From assembly GCA_038503065.1 (NCBI GenBank), contig JBCAMK010000005.1, forward strand, positions 1,116,001-1,180,000: a stretch of DNA of 64,000 nucleotides. Reading direction: 5' to 3'. A program made the translations under genes and the position numbers. Source of the stretch: Paragyromitra xinjiangensis. Taxonomy: Eukaryota > Ascomycota > Pezizomycetes > Pezizales > Discinaceae. Position 1 is the first letter of the stretch. The number at the start of each line of letters is the position of its first letter. The notes under the pieces are model-generated. The model did no database searches, was not told the DNA's origin, and saw only the letters and a list, made by a program, of their open reading frames with translations. Positions 1 through 9,221 of the stretch are shown here, one piece after another.

Positions 1-175
1 ATCCTCTTCTGCTGGTACTTCGGGGGCGTAGTCTTGTTCAGGGGAAAAAGGGAGGTGGGAGGGGGGGGCGCTGGTTTGCTGGGGTGGGAGGGCTGAGGAA
101 GAAGATTCCCCCATGTCGAGATCTTCTGCGAAGGCAGACAATGCAGTGGAGCCAAAGAGAGCCATCTCTTTTGAG
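1..175 (-). CDS. LINE1 copy 0 ORF1, N-terminal part (cut by window edge)
   Basis: An open frame starts at ATG 175 and stays open to position 1, about 58 codons. It aligns in position with the MAQPG start of the other LINE1 ORF1 proteins: both are preceded in frame by a conserved SPVKLV...LSNPSPxPAR...SP motif and then Met-Ala. The family product is a nucleic-acid-binding ORF1p with CCHC knuckles at the C terminus, which lie outside the window here. The sequence is Ser/Pro rich. The homology is inferred from local motif matches. Confidence 0.6.
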
Positions 176-509
176 GGAGATGGGGTTCTGGCTGGTTGGG
201 GCGAGGGGTTGGAGAGCTGACGCTTCCTGGGAACTTCTTTCTTCTTGCGGCCGTTCCCTTTGGTGAAGATGGGTGGCAGGCGCACGTCCACCAACTTGAC
301 AGGTGATGGGGAGGGTGAAGCTGAGCGTCTAGGAGGTGTTTGTGGAGGATCCAGTGTGATTTCCACGGGTTGCGACCGTGAAAACTGAAAGCGGGGTAAA
401 GGTGGTGAGAAATGAAGCCGAAGAGTTAAAGACTTTTTGCTGTGTGTAACGCCGTTGCAACGTAGCTTTTGGAGTTTTGCAGGGATCTTTTTCGCGTGCA
501 GGATGAGGC
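1..509 (-). mobile_element. LINE1 copy 0, 5' end (divergent), in Gypsy A integrase
   Basis: This is the 5' terminal region of a Tad1-like non-LTR retrotransposon on the minus strand, running off the left edge. The first bases (509 downward) read GCCTCATCCTGCACG. They match the 5' ends of the four LINE1 copies at 32923, 38661, 44399 and 52072 and are followed by the same AAAGATCCCTGC and TTGCAACGGCGTTACACA blocks. The downstream sequence is clearly homologous but much more divergent than the other copies are from one another. The 5' junction follows TTGG inside the integrase frame of Gypsy A. The exact boundary is ambiguous by about 5 nt because the next bases could belong to either element. 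Confidence 0.85.
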
Positions 510-1392
510 CCAAGGGCGATAGGGAATCTCCAAGGGAAGCAGCTCTCCATACTTCTTGTGGCGAGCTGTCTTATTCCTCTGACAGCTATCACAGCTGCGG
601 ACGTATTCCTCTATGTCCTTGTCCATGTTGGGCCAGTAGAAGTTCGCCTTGATCCTCTCAGCGGTCTTGTACTGCCCAAAGTACCCGGCAATCCTGCTAT
701 CATGGTTCTCAGAGAAGATCTCTTGCCGGAGGTCTCTGCCTTCCGGGACATACCAGCGGTTCTTGAAGAACACCAGTCCCTCGGAAAGGGACAACGCCTG
801 GTCGAGTCCAGTCTTCTTCTCCTCCAAAGCCTTACGGATCCCTTGCCACTGCTCATCTCCCAACGACGCATCTCTCAGCTTCTGCAGGAACGGCGATTGC
901 AGCTGTTGAACTCTCACTGCACTGAGTCTGGCTCAGTTCATGACAAGCTGTCCAGGACGGAAAAACAACTGCGGCTGTGGGGCAGCAGGTTCACCTCCCT
1001 CTCCCAGACGGTGATCCCAACGTCTAGATAGGACATCAGGCTTGCCATTCTGTTCACCGGGTCTGTAAATGACCTTGAAATCAAACCCCGCCAGGTCCTC
1101 AGCCCATCTGGCCTGCCGGCGGGTCAAAACCTTAGTACTGTTGAAGTACTCTAGGTTCTTATGATTGGTGAAGACCACAACCTCTCCCTCAACAGACTTA
1201 AGAAGGTGCTCCCATTCCCGGAATGCAGCTACTATGGCACCCATCTCTTTGTCATGGATGTCATAGTTGATCTCAGCTGGTGAGTGCTTCTTGCTATAGA
1301 AAGCAACAGGATGTAGCTTGCCATCCTCGCCATACTGGGACATCACAGCTCCTTTTGCAAAGTCAGAAGCATCAGTCTCTACAACTGTGCGT
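510..1392 (-). pseudogene. Gypsy A pol: RNase H and integrase zinc-binding region
   Basis: On the minus strand, 1388 to 933 encodes the Ty3-type RNase H: ETDASDFAKGA, then a HDKEMGAIVAAFREWEH block and DVLSRRWDH. A TGA at 930-932 replaces the Pro codon found in Gypsy B. The same frame then continues as the integrase N-terminal zinc finger, ending in CDSCQRNKTA. The frame runs into LINE1 copy 0 just after PYRPW, so the DDE core is lost. The GCGT at 1389-1392 is the target duplication of element E. The call is firm from motif order; function is lost. Confidence 0.85.
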
Positions 1393-1791
1393 TGTGGGCG
1401 AGTGCGTAGGAGACTCTGCCAGTTTGACGCAGAGATCTGATATTCGCTGCCTTCGCGCTGTGAAGAAGAGACTGCGTCGACGCGGACTTCGATGTCCTAT
1501 AGCGAGGCACATATATGCGGATTATTAGGCGTGGAATCGAGCGAATAGGAAGGATATATTCGATACGAATTAGGCAAGGCAAAAGCCCGCCGCAAAGGAA
1601 TACGATACAACAATAGATAGATAGGTAGATAGATAGGAAAGAATTGAGTAGTGAATAGGAATAGAATCGACAGGAAATGTTGAACAGTAATAGAAATCCT
1701 CCGCTGTCAATACCCCTAACCCTTATACACGTGACTGCACAAGACGTGACTTATCCATCGCTTCCTTCCACCTCCCGCGCGCCCCACCACA
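1393..1791 (-). repeat. Element E 3' LTR
   Basis: This is the left-hand copy of the LTR and the 3' LTR with respect to the minus-strand element. It starts TGTGGGCGAG and ends CCCCACCACA in plus-strand reading. It matches 12152-12547 almost base for base. The only difference I can see lies between two CGTGAC motifs, where this copy is 3 nt longer. It contains the GCGTCGACGC palindrome at 1474-1483 and a short GATA-type repeat (about 1611-1640). Confidence 0.95.
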
Positions 1792-1806
1792 ATCCTCCCC
1801 TCCTAC
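1792..1806 (-). other. Element E polypurine tract
   Basis: Read on the minus strand, this reads GTAGGAGGGGAGGAT directly before the 3' LTR. It is a purine run in the place where LTR retrotransposons prime plus-strand DNA synthesis. The position next to the LTR boundary supports both the LTR end and the element's orientation. Confidence 0.8.
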
Positions 1807-1958
1807 AATGGCCGTCCCCTGGCCATTAACCCCCTTCTAAAACAGAGAAAACAAAGGAATCATATGCTAATCTATACGTAGGAAACACGAGAAACAGAAC
1901 GAAACGAGAAACAGACCAAACCAACCAAAGAAACCTCCCCTCCTAAGACTCCGCACCC

Positions 1959-4900
1959 CTACCAATTCATCCGCTTCCTCCGTCGCTTCTTCTTCCCTTC
2001 CGACGCCGTAGAAAGCTTCCGCTTAGCAGGAGACTGCGTCGACGCGGAGTCTTCTGCCAAAACGCGAGTTTCCGGAGGAGGCATTTCCTCATTAGCAGCA
2101 GCAGGCGGGGCAACGTCAGCAGCAGACGAATCCTTAACAGCAACAGCAGCTGCGGCGGCGACATCAACAGGCGGATCCTCCAATTCCTTCTCCGAGTCCT
2201 CCAATTCGGGCTCTATTTCCTTTTCCACCTCTAATTCCTCCCTAATAGGAGATACCACTTCCTCTTCCGACTCCACCTCCACTTCCGACTCCACCTCCAC
2301 TTCCGATTCCACATCCGAACCAAATCCTGCCAGCGAATAACCTCCACGCAGCAACGAATCCTTGCCTTCCTTGGTAATTCGCATGGGAGGTTCCCAAGTG
2401 CCCGTATCTCTGGCGTGGAAATAGGAATCCGGACCGAAATCTCGCCTCTCCGCCCACTCCTGGACCTTATACCCCTCCCTCATAGCCTCCATCAACTTCC
2501 TCCGCACTTTTCTCACCAATTTCCACGCCTTCCGCTCATCTGCCCCCAGCAAGATCTCCAACTCCCAACGCACACGAGCCGATTCCCAATCCACCAATCC
2601 CAACAGCGCATCTCCGATCCCCCACACACCTCGGACCTCTGGCGTACTCGCAAAACGTGCTTTAGGGCGGCTATGGGCGTTAATTTGCCCAGTAGGATTC
2701 CGTGGCAGCACGGTCAGCGAGCGGTGCGCTTCAGCGATGTCGGCACGTGAGCCCATTTCCAGGAATTCCATGGCTTCTCCGTCTCCCTGGATGGCTGTGG
2801 GCCAATTATTCACCGTTCTCCGCTGCAGAATTGCCTTATCTTTGGCGCCGGCAGTTGCTCCGTGAATTAGGTGCGGCAACGAGATTCGAAGGTCTCCAGG
2901 TGCGCAAACCACGTTCGTTTCCTTGCCAAATGACGCCTCATCCTCCTGCAAATACGTCTTAGTGGTCCGGAAAGAATTCCCATCCTTGGCATCTCCGCGC
3001 GCCTCCACACGAGCCCACCAATCCGCGAGGTGATTCTGGAAGCCTTCAACGACCGCGGTACAACCTTCTGGGATTTCCTGATCCAGCGAAAGCGAGGTTT
3101 GGATGTGATTCACTCCCACGCCCGTATCTAGAGCCTTCCGAGGATTCAGATCTATATGGCGGAATTGCGTATAATCTCCAGGCAGCGAAAACTTAGCGTA
3201 GTGAGGAAAGGCCAGCATACGATAGGCGCGGTCCGACCTCGCAGCCAGTACCAGGACGTAATATACGGGATCCTGCCTAATTGCCTGCTGTAGTACAGAA
3301 TGATAGCAATTCCGCAACCAGCCCGTTGAATCACTCCGTTGATGGTGGAGATATAGGTCGAATTCCTCCGAGATCTTAGCCCAAAGCTCCGTTTCCTCCG
3401 TCAACCACCTAAACGCCGGAACCACGCAATTGCCTTTCTCCAGAAACGCATCCCAAGCCTCCTGACTGCCAAAGCGCGCAAAGATTTCCCCTCTATCAAA
3501 CTGCGGAAGTTCCCACGGAATTGGCTTCCACAGCAAAGACCCCAAATCGTCCGCCTCCACTTTAGCCCTCGCTCCTTTCCTAAACCAACCATAAGTCGCT
3601 GCCGCAGCGTGAAGATTCCCTATTGAATCCCAGTGCCTGTGGATGTGCTGCAGGCGCAGCGTCATCTCCGCGCGGTTCAGGCGCTTGACATACAGGCCAA
3701 CATACGATGCCAGCCGCTGTAAGTGCTCCCAGCACAGATTATCAAGCCCTGCCTCCACGCCATCCAACAGATATTTCCCCTGCGAGGCAAGCGGTACCAC
3801 TTCTGCGCTTCGATATTTGCGCAGATTAGATACCCACGCCTTGGAGAGATATTCTCCACAACCACATGCTTCGGACTTATGGATATCCTCTTCCTCTTCC
3901 TCTTCCAATTCCACACCTTTCTGCACCTCTTCCGCTTCTTCTTCCGCCACTTCCTTCCCCTTTCCTTTTTCCAATTGGCGCTGCGTTTGCGCCTCCACAG
4001 CCTTACCAACCACCTCATCCTCCTCCGGCACCAAGCGAGGAGTCTGCGTCGACGCGGAGTCCTGATCTTCCGCCCCACTCTCCACTTCCTCCACTACTCT
4101 CTCCAGCGACTTCCCCTTCTTAGCAGCCTTTGGCTTAATCTGCTTCGGCCTAACTTCCACAGGCCACGCCAACACCAAATCCTCATCCCGAACCTCCTCT
4201 TTCGTTTCCTTCCCCTCTCCTGCCTTCGTTAACCATTCCTTGGCATATGCCACATCTTTAGGCATGAATACCAAGGCTTTCTGTTGGCCAGAGGTTCGAT
4301 CCTGCAGGCGCATTCGATAGCCTGCATCCAGCGCCTTCCAGGCTTGGCTCATTGACCACCCATCTCGAGCAATTGCCGCTAATTGACGTAGGAAATGCTC
4401 TGAGAATTGGCGCAGGCGGTACTCTTGTGGATCGAACTCCTCCTCCCATTGGTCGCCCCACTTCTCACAAATCAACTTCCTCGCCCTTTCCTTCCTGCCA
4501 TCTGTGGCTCTATAACGCTCTTGCGCCGGCGCAATCACGTTATCATAGTCCATCATAGCCCTAAACGCCGCTTCTCCACCAAACTGATCCCATAGCCCCT
4601 CTTTCTCCACATAATCGGCCCAAATCCGCGAGATTCCCTCATCTGATACCTCCCGCGCCTCTGCAAACACCTCCAGGGCATCCTTAGCAACGGCGGGTCG
4701 AGATACCGGATCTTTGTGCGCTGCCATGGTCTTCTCGATTAGACTGCGCAGGCCATGTTTGGCGCGCTGCTGCAATACGCTTTCTCTCGTGATTTCGACG
4801 ATTTCGTTGGTGCCCGTATGGCCTGAGGTTTTCGGCGCTCTGTGTACCATTTTCTTGACCGTACTTGGCGACAGCGACTCTGACTTGCTGCTTCTCGTTT

Positions 4901-5186
4901 TTCTGCCTTCTGGAGTGCTGGGGCCAGCCGGCTCATTTATGGGAGTAAACATGGCACGCTGCTGTTTCATGATGACGTAGTAGAACAAAGAAGTGGTGCC
5001 CAACTTGAAAGCGCTGATATATATGCGTCGAGGGCCAGCTTGATAGCGAGGGTCAACTTGATATCGAGGGATCCAACTGGCAGCGAAGGCTTTCGACGAG
5101 ATCCTTCCTTTAGGCGAGAGATGTAAGGGATTAGTCCTAGGAAGCAGGTTTGCTTCCCCCTCCCCTCCTAATAAAGAAGAGGTCAT
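1959..5186 (-). CDS. Element E third ORF, 1075 aa, dioxygenase-like core (2OG-Fe(II)?)
   Basis: This ORF sits downstream of pol, where env or accessory ORFs occur. The start is ATG 5186; Met73 (4970) is an alternative. Acidic Glu-rich and Lys-rich stretches occur around residues 360-450 and at the C terminus (repeated EVEVES), which ends in a basic tail. The conserved-looking middle holds QFRHIDLNP (His677, Asp679), then SLSLDQE with GCTAVVEGFQNH, then GDLRISLPHLIHGA (His772/His775) and RRTVNNWP (Arg789/790). The order HxD, distal His, Arg resembles the metal- and 2-oxoglutarate-binding set of the double-stranded beta-helix dioxygenases. I see no signal peptide or membrane anchor, so an envelope is unlikely. 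Two GCGTCGACGC palindromes lie inside it, both encoding a DSASTQ motif. The enzyme class is inferred from motif order only. The frame is intact, so it is probably under selection. Confidence 0.6.
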   Translation of the reverse strand: MTSSLLGGEGEANLLPRTNPLHLSPKGRISSKAFAASWIPRYQVDPRYQAGPRRIYISAFKLGTTSLFYYVIMKQQRAMFTPINEPAGPSTPEGRKTRSSKSESLSPSTVKKMVHRAPKTSGHTGTNEIVEITRESVLQQRAKHGLRSLIEKTMAAHKDPVSRPAVAKDALEVFAEAREVSDEGISRIWADYVEKEGLWDQFGGEAAFRAMMDYDNVIAPAQERYRATDGRKERARKLICEKWGDQWEEEFDPQEYRLRQFSEHFLRQLAAIARDGWSMSQAWKALDAGYRMRLQDRTSGQQKALVFMPKDVAYAKEWLTKAGEGKETKEEVRDEDLVLAWPVEVRPKQIKPKAAKKGKSLERVVEEVESGAEDQDSASTQTPRLVPEEDEVVGKAVEAQTQRQLEKGKGKEVAEEEAEEVQKGVELEEEEEEDIHKSEACGCGEYLSKAWVSNLRKYRSAEVVPLASQGKYLLDGVEAGLDNLCWEHLQRLASYVGLYVKRLNRAEMTLRLQHIHRHWDSIGNLHAAAATYGWFRKGARAKVEADDLGSLLWKPIPWELPQFDRGEIFARFGSQEAWDAFLEKGNCVVPAFRWLTEETELWAKISEEFDLYLHHQRSDSTGWLRNCYHSVLQQAIRQDPVYYVLVLAARSDRAYRMLAFPHYAKFSLPGDYTQFRHIDLNPRKALDTGVGVNHIQTSLSLDQEIPEGCTAVVEGFQNHLADWWARVEARGDAKDGNSFRTTKTYLQEDEASFGKETNVVCAPGDLRISLPHLIHGATAGAKDKAILQRRTVNNWPTAIQGDGEAMEFLEMGSRADIAEAHRSLTVLPRNPTGQINAHSRPKARFASTPEVRGVWGIGDALLGLVDWESARVRWELEILLGADERKAWKLVRKVRRKLMEAMREGYKVQEWAERRDFGPDSYFHARDTGTWEPPMRITKEGKDSLLRGGYSLAGFGSDVESEVEVESEVEVESEEEVVSPIREELEVEKEIEPELEDSEKELEDPPVDVAAAAAVAVKDSSAADVAPPAAANEEMPPPETRVLAEDSASTQSPAKRKLSTASEGKKKRRRKRMNW

Positions 5187-5645
5187 GGCGTTTCTGATAC
5201 CTCTGCGTCATAGCCCTAAGCCCTATTCCGCCGGCGATTCCCGCAGAGCCCCAACCTTAATTCAACTTCGACCACCGCCAAACATAGGAAAATACACTAA
5301 ATCCGCCAAATACAGGTACAAAAATAGGAAAAATACAGCTAATAGAAACATAGAACTCCGAAGGAATTAAACAGGAATTGACTGAGGAATATACGAAGGA
5401 ATAGACGACTAGATAATACGAAGGAAATACAGGCAAATAGAGACGAATCAACTGACGAATTGACGAGGAGTATACAAAAGAAACGACGAATAGTAGATAA
5501 AGGAATACATGAAGGAAATATATGAAAGAAACGACGAGCTGACGAGGAATAGACGAAGGAATATAGCAAGAAACGAAGAAACAGCGAATAAGAATCCAAA
5601 GAAACGGTACAAAAGAAACTCGTAAGGGCCCCCCCTTTAGTGGTA
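5187..5645 (-). other. Pol to third-ORF spacer of element E
   Basis: This is 459 bp without a convincing gene. The part next to pol (about 5290-5640) is rich in purine repeats such as AGGAATAGACGAAGGAA on the plus strand. The part next to the third ORF contains the 5' leader. Such a long gap means the third ORF is unlikely to be read by reinitiation from pol. A spliced or internally initiated RNA is more plausible, though I found no decisive splice pair. Confidence 0.4.
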
Positions 5646-8600
5646 TTAAGGCAACTGCACGTAGAAGCCCCAGTCTTTCTTAGGCTTGACACGCTTACCA
5701 TCAACCACAGAAACATCTTCCTCCATTTCCACATCTTCCTCAACTTCCGCCTCTATCTCCGCCTCCTCCTGCGGTTCCCGCGTCGACGCGGACACTTCCG
5801 CGTCCTCCTCTCCTAACTCTTCAGCGGATTCCTCTGCGAGATCTTCTGCGAGATCCTCTGCGATTCCTTCTGCGATTTCCCCTGCGCGTTGAAAGAAGCG
5901 TTTAACACGATCTGGAGGCGTAGTGCCGCCTAAAAGCGTGCCATCGAGCTCCTCCAAAACCACGGTGCCTACAGGAGATATTTCCCGAATTCGAAAGGGT
6001 CCACGCCATCTATTCGCCAGCTTATCACTCCACTGCTTTTCTAGCTTCGTATTGTGGAGAAGCACGAGATCTCCAACGCTCAAGGTCTGCGAGTTAGGCC
6101 GTTTTCTCCTATGGGAGTCGAAATACCGCTTATTCTCCGACCTGCTTTCTCTCAGCCGAATTGCTGCTTCCTCAATATCCTCGTCTCGCATCTCCAATTG
6201 CCTGGCCCGAGCTGCCAATAAATCCGCCCTAGAGTGGATATCCTGCCACTCAATACTGCCCCACGAGCTCATAGTTATCTCCACTGGAAGCACACACTGC
6301 CACCCAAAAACGAGCTCAAAAGGCGCCTTTCCTGTGGACCTTCTAACCGTAATTCGATCCGCCCAAAGCACAGAGTGAAGATGATTAGGCCAATCTTTCG
6401 GCTGTTTGGAGATCTTCTGCAAAGCATCCACTATTTGCTGATGCCCACGCTCGACCAGCCCATTTGCCTGCGGATGATATGCAGAAACGACCTTTCTATT
6501 GATATTATACCGATTGCACAGGCGCTCCGTAAATGCCTTATTCTCTGGCCCTCCATCCACCACAATCTTCCTAGGGCATCCGAATCGTGAAATCACCTCC
6601 TGGAATAGGAAATCCGCCACTTTCTCCGAGCTCCCTCTAGTCAAAGCACGTCCTTCCGCCCAGCCTGAGAAATCATCTCTAGCGAGGACTAGATACCGAT
6701 TTCGATCACTTCCAGCAGGCATATGCACTATATCTACACAGACCTTCTCGAATAGCGAAGTGCCAAATGTGGGATGTAATTCGTCAGGATATCTGGCCGA
6801 GGCTCGAAGTTGGCATTGCTCGCAGGTCCGAACGAATTCCTCCACATCTTTGGCTAGTCCACGCCACCAAAAGCGTTGAGAAATCTTCTTAAACGTGCCT
6901 TCTCTGCCTCTATGCCCTGATTCGTCGTGGAGATCCTTCAGGATTTGCTGCTTTTCTGGTCCATGGCATATCACTCGCTTCGGCGGCTGATTCTCACGAC
7001 CTCTCCGGAATAGGTGCCCGTCTCGAATTAGGAATTTGGTTGCTTCTCGCCTAAACGCCTTTCGCTGCTTCTCCGAGAGATCTTCCGGCATAGTAAGAGA
7101 TTCCAGGAATTCACCAATCTGCTGCCAACGCCCACTATACTCTCCTTTGGCTAAGCATACAAAAGGATTAACAGGACCTCGCGTCGACGCGGACTCTCCT
7201 GCGGTTACCCGGCTGGCGAATAGTTGATCATCGAGGAATTCCTCTAATTCCTCCACATCTTCCGCCTCTGCTTCCGCCACATCCTCTTCAGTCCCCTTAC
7301 GCCTCGATAATCCATCTGCTGCAGTATGCTGCTTTCCTGGGACGTGGACCACGTCGAAATCGAAGAGACGAATCCACGCAATCCAACGAGTGACCATTGC
7401 GCCTGGAAGATCATTAGCAGGGAGATTCAATTGGTGAACCAGCGTTCGAGCGTCGATTTCCACACGGAATCTAACTCCATAGAGCCAAAAGCGCATCTTC
7501 TTCAGCGCCTTGAGCAGTCCTTTGCACTCTTTCTTCCCCGCGTCATACTGCCTCTCTGCAGGCGCCCACAACCCGCTCTCATACCTGCAAGGATGCCTTA
7601 TATCTCCTAATAATTGCATTAAAACGGCACCCCAACCTTCTCCTCCGGCATCCACCCCTAAAATCAGCAGGCCTGCCAACGGACCATATTGTGGCGTAGC
7701 CAGCGCTGGCGCAGTAGTAAGTGCCTTTTTGATCGTTTCCATTGCTTCCTCCTGCTCTTCCGCCCATACGAAAACCACACCTTTTCGCTGCAGGAAGAAT
7801 AACGGCGCTGCGATAATTGCAAATCCTTCGATCCAAATTCTATAATAGGTGGCAACTCCTAGAAAGGCTCGGACTTCCGTAACTGAATCGCAGGCAGGCC
7901 AAAGTACGATCTTTTCCACTTTCTTTGCATCAGGAAATCGCCCTTCTTCCGTACAAACGAATCCCACGATCTTGATTCCAGGCTTGCACCAAGAAGACTT
8001 AATTCCCGCCACTGTGGCACCTGCCCTTTCGTAATCTGCTAGGACTCGGTCCAAATTGACGATATGCTCTTGTACGAATCTTCGAATTCCAGGGCTTATT
8101 TCCTCATCATCATACCGCGAAGTTGGCCCTTTTACGCCCACGTCATCTAGAAAGACTCTGCAGCGCTCCGGGATATTATCATGCTGCGCTTTGGAGTTGA
8201 TTCGCTGAAATGCCTGTACTGAATTCGTGCCTCCCTGCACCATCCTGGTGTAGCGAAGTAAGCCTAAAGGGGTCTGAATAGCGGTCATATCTCTGCTTTC
8301 TTCTGCTAAATCCACCTGATCATAGCCGGAGAATAGATCAATAATCGAGGCTATTGCCATTCCAGCGAATTCTTCGCTGAATTCGTCAACCCTAGGAGGC
8401 AATGCCGCATCTAGTATCGTATGGCTGTTGGCTTTAGTGAAAGAGGCGACTAATCGATGCCCGCCCTGCTTTTTCTTTACTAGAAACCAAGGATTTCGAT
8501 ACGGCCCGCGGCAGCGCTCTAGAGTGCCTCCTGCCATCCGCGCCTTTAGAATTTCAATAACCTCCCCTTCCAGGGCTCTGGGTGTCTTGAAGGGAGCTTC

Positions 8601-9191
8601 CTGCCAGGGCACGTGTGGAATCGTCCGAATTACGTGTGGAGGCTCAACTTCCGACTTGAATAAGCCAATTTCTGTGAATTCGAATGCCACAGCAGCCTCC
8701 CTATTGTATAGCATTTCCATCAAAAGCTCTCGTTCCTTTGGCTGAAGATGCCCTATATCCATTTCCGCTATTCTTTCTTTCGTGAGACGAGATCCTCGTG
8801 GAACACTGCTGAATTTGGGCGTAAGGATATGATCAAAAGGGCCAACGGGCTTATCCAGCCCTCGCCTCTTTTCTTCCTTCAGGCAATCCTGCTTCCAATT
8901 CGGATTTCCTTCTGCAGCGCCGCCATCACCTTTGACGTTCTGCGGGCGCACTTTCTCCTTCTTATTCTTATACAGCCTCCTGCTGCTTACTCCACTTCCT
9001 GCTCGCTGAATTTCATTCCAAACTGCCATACACCGCCGCACCCGCACCTCTCTTTCCGCACCTCGCAAGACTCCGCGTCGACGCGGAGTCTCCTGCGCTC
9101 TTCCGACCACACCCCCCACTTCTTCCACCACTTCCGCCATTCTTCCGACCACTTCCTCCGGAGGTTTCCGCCGCCTCTTCTCAGTAAGCAC
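5646..9191 (-). CDS. Element E Pol: RT, RNase H, integrase
   Basis: This is the Ty3/Gypsy-type polyprotein, 1181 codons from 9191, but the frame is open upstream to the frameshift site, so translation as Gag-Pol is likely. The RT active site is FLDD (residues 347-350). RNase H starts with VDAGGEGWG (Asp514). The integrase has an HHCC finger (His755 to CEQC at 790-793) and a catalytic triad Asp820, Asp879, Glu914, giving the expected D-35-E spacing. A GPY/F-like NRWRGPFRI follows and there is no chromodomain. The last 100 residues are Glu-rich. Palindrome-encoded SAST(R) motifs lie between RNase H and integrase and near the C terminus. It should act in the virus-like particle and, for integrase, the nucleus. 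Confidence 0.93.
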   Translation of the reverse strand: MLTEKRRRKPPEEVVGRMAEVVEEVGGVVGRAQETPRRRGVLRGAEREVRVRRCMAVWNEIQRAGSGVSSRRLYKNKKEKVRPQNVKGDGGAAEGNPNWKQDCLKEEKRRGLDKPVGPFDHILTPKFSSVPRGSRLTKERIAEMDIGHLQPKERELLMEMLYNREAAVAFEFTEIGLFKSEVEPPHVIRTIPHVPWQEAPFKTPRALEGEVIEILKARMAGGTLERCRGPYRNPWFLVKKKQGGHRLVASFTKANSHTILDAALPPRVDEFSEEFAGMAIASIIDLFSGYDQVDLAEESRDMTAIQTPLGLLRYTRMVQGGTNSVQAFQRINSKAQHDNIPERCRVFLDDVGVKGPTSRYDDEEISPGIRRFVQEHIVNLDRVLADYERAGATVAGIKSSWCKPGIKIVGFVCTEEGRFPDAKKVEKIVLWPACDSVTEVRAFLGVATYYRIWIEGFAIIAAPLFFLQRKGVVFVWAEEQEEAMETIKKALTTAPALATPQYGPLAGLLILGVDAGGEGWGAVLMQLLGDIRHPCRYESGLWAPAERQYDAGKKECKGLLKALKKMRFWLYGVRFRVEIDARTLVHQLNLPANDLPGAMVTRWIAWIRLFDFDVVHVPGKQHTAADGLSRRKGTEEDVAEAEAEDVEELEEFLDDQLFASRVTAGESASTRGPVNPFVCLAKGEYSGRWQQIGEFLESLTMPEDLSEKQRKAFRREATKFLIRDGHLFRRGRENQPPKRVICHGPEKQQILKDLHDESGHRGREGTFKKISQRFWWRGLAKDVEEFVRTCEQCQLRASARYPDELHPTFGTSLFEKVCVDIVHMPAGSDRNRYLVLARDDFSGWAEGRALTRGSSEKVADFLFQEVISRFGCPRKIVVDGGPENKAFTERLCNRYNINRKVVSAYHPQANGLVERGHQQIVDALQKISKQPKDWPNHLHSVLWADRITVRRSTGKAPFELVFGWQCVLPVEITMSSWGSIEWQDIHSRADLLAARARQLEMRDEDIEEAAIRLRESRSENKRYFDSHRRKRPNSQTLSVGDLVLLHNTKLEKQWSDKLANRWRGPFRIREISPVGTVVLEELDGTLLGGTTPPDRVKRFFQRAGEIAEGIAEDLAEDLAEESAEELGEEDAEVSASTREPQEEAEIEAEVEEDVEMEEDVSVVDGKRVKPKKDWGFYVQLP

Positions 9192-9221
9192 CTCCGCGCT
9201 TACTGAGATCTCCCGTTTCCC
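9180..9221 (-). promoter_or_regulatory. -1 ribosomal frameshift signal between Gag-PR and Pol
   Basis: On the minus strand the Gag frame reads TCG GGA AAC, so G GGA AAC (9215-9221) is a canonical X XXY YYZ slippery heptamer. After a 7-nt spacer comes a perfect 10-bp inverted repeat, CTCAGTAAGC and GCTTACTGAG, with an 8-nt loop (9180-9207). The Gag stop TAA (9200-9202) lies in the stem. Pol is open in exactly the -1 frame. All elements of a retroviral-type frameshift cassette are visible; whether it works is inference. Confidence 0.85.

Noticed and set aside
426..510. Extra integrase residues after PYRPW in Gypsy A (and 32923-33006 in Gypsy B)
   Set aside because: This is LINE1 5' UTR read through in the integrase frame, not integrase; the same DNA occurs at every LINE1 start.
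1959..5186. Envelope protein in element E
   Set aside because: No signal peptide, no membrane anchor and no heptad/furin-like organisation; the protein is largely charged, with a globular dioxygenase-like middle.
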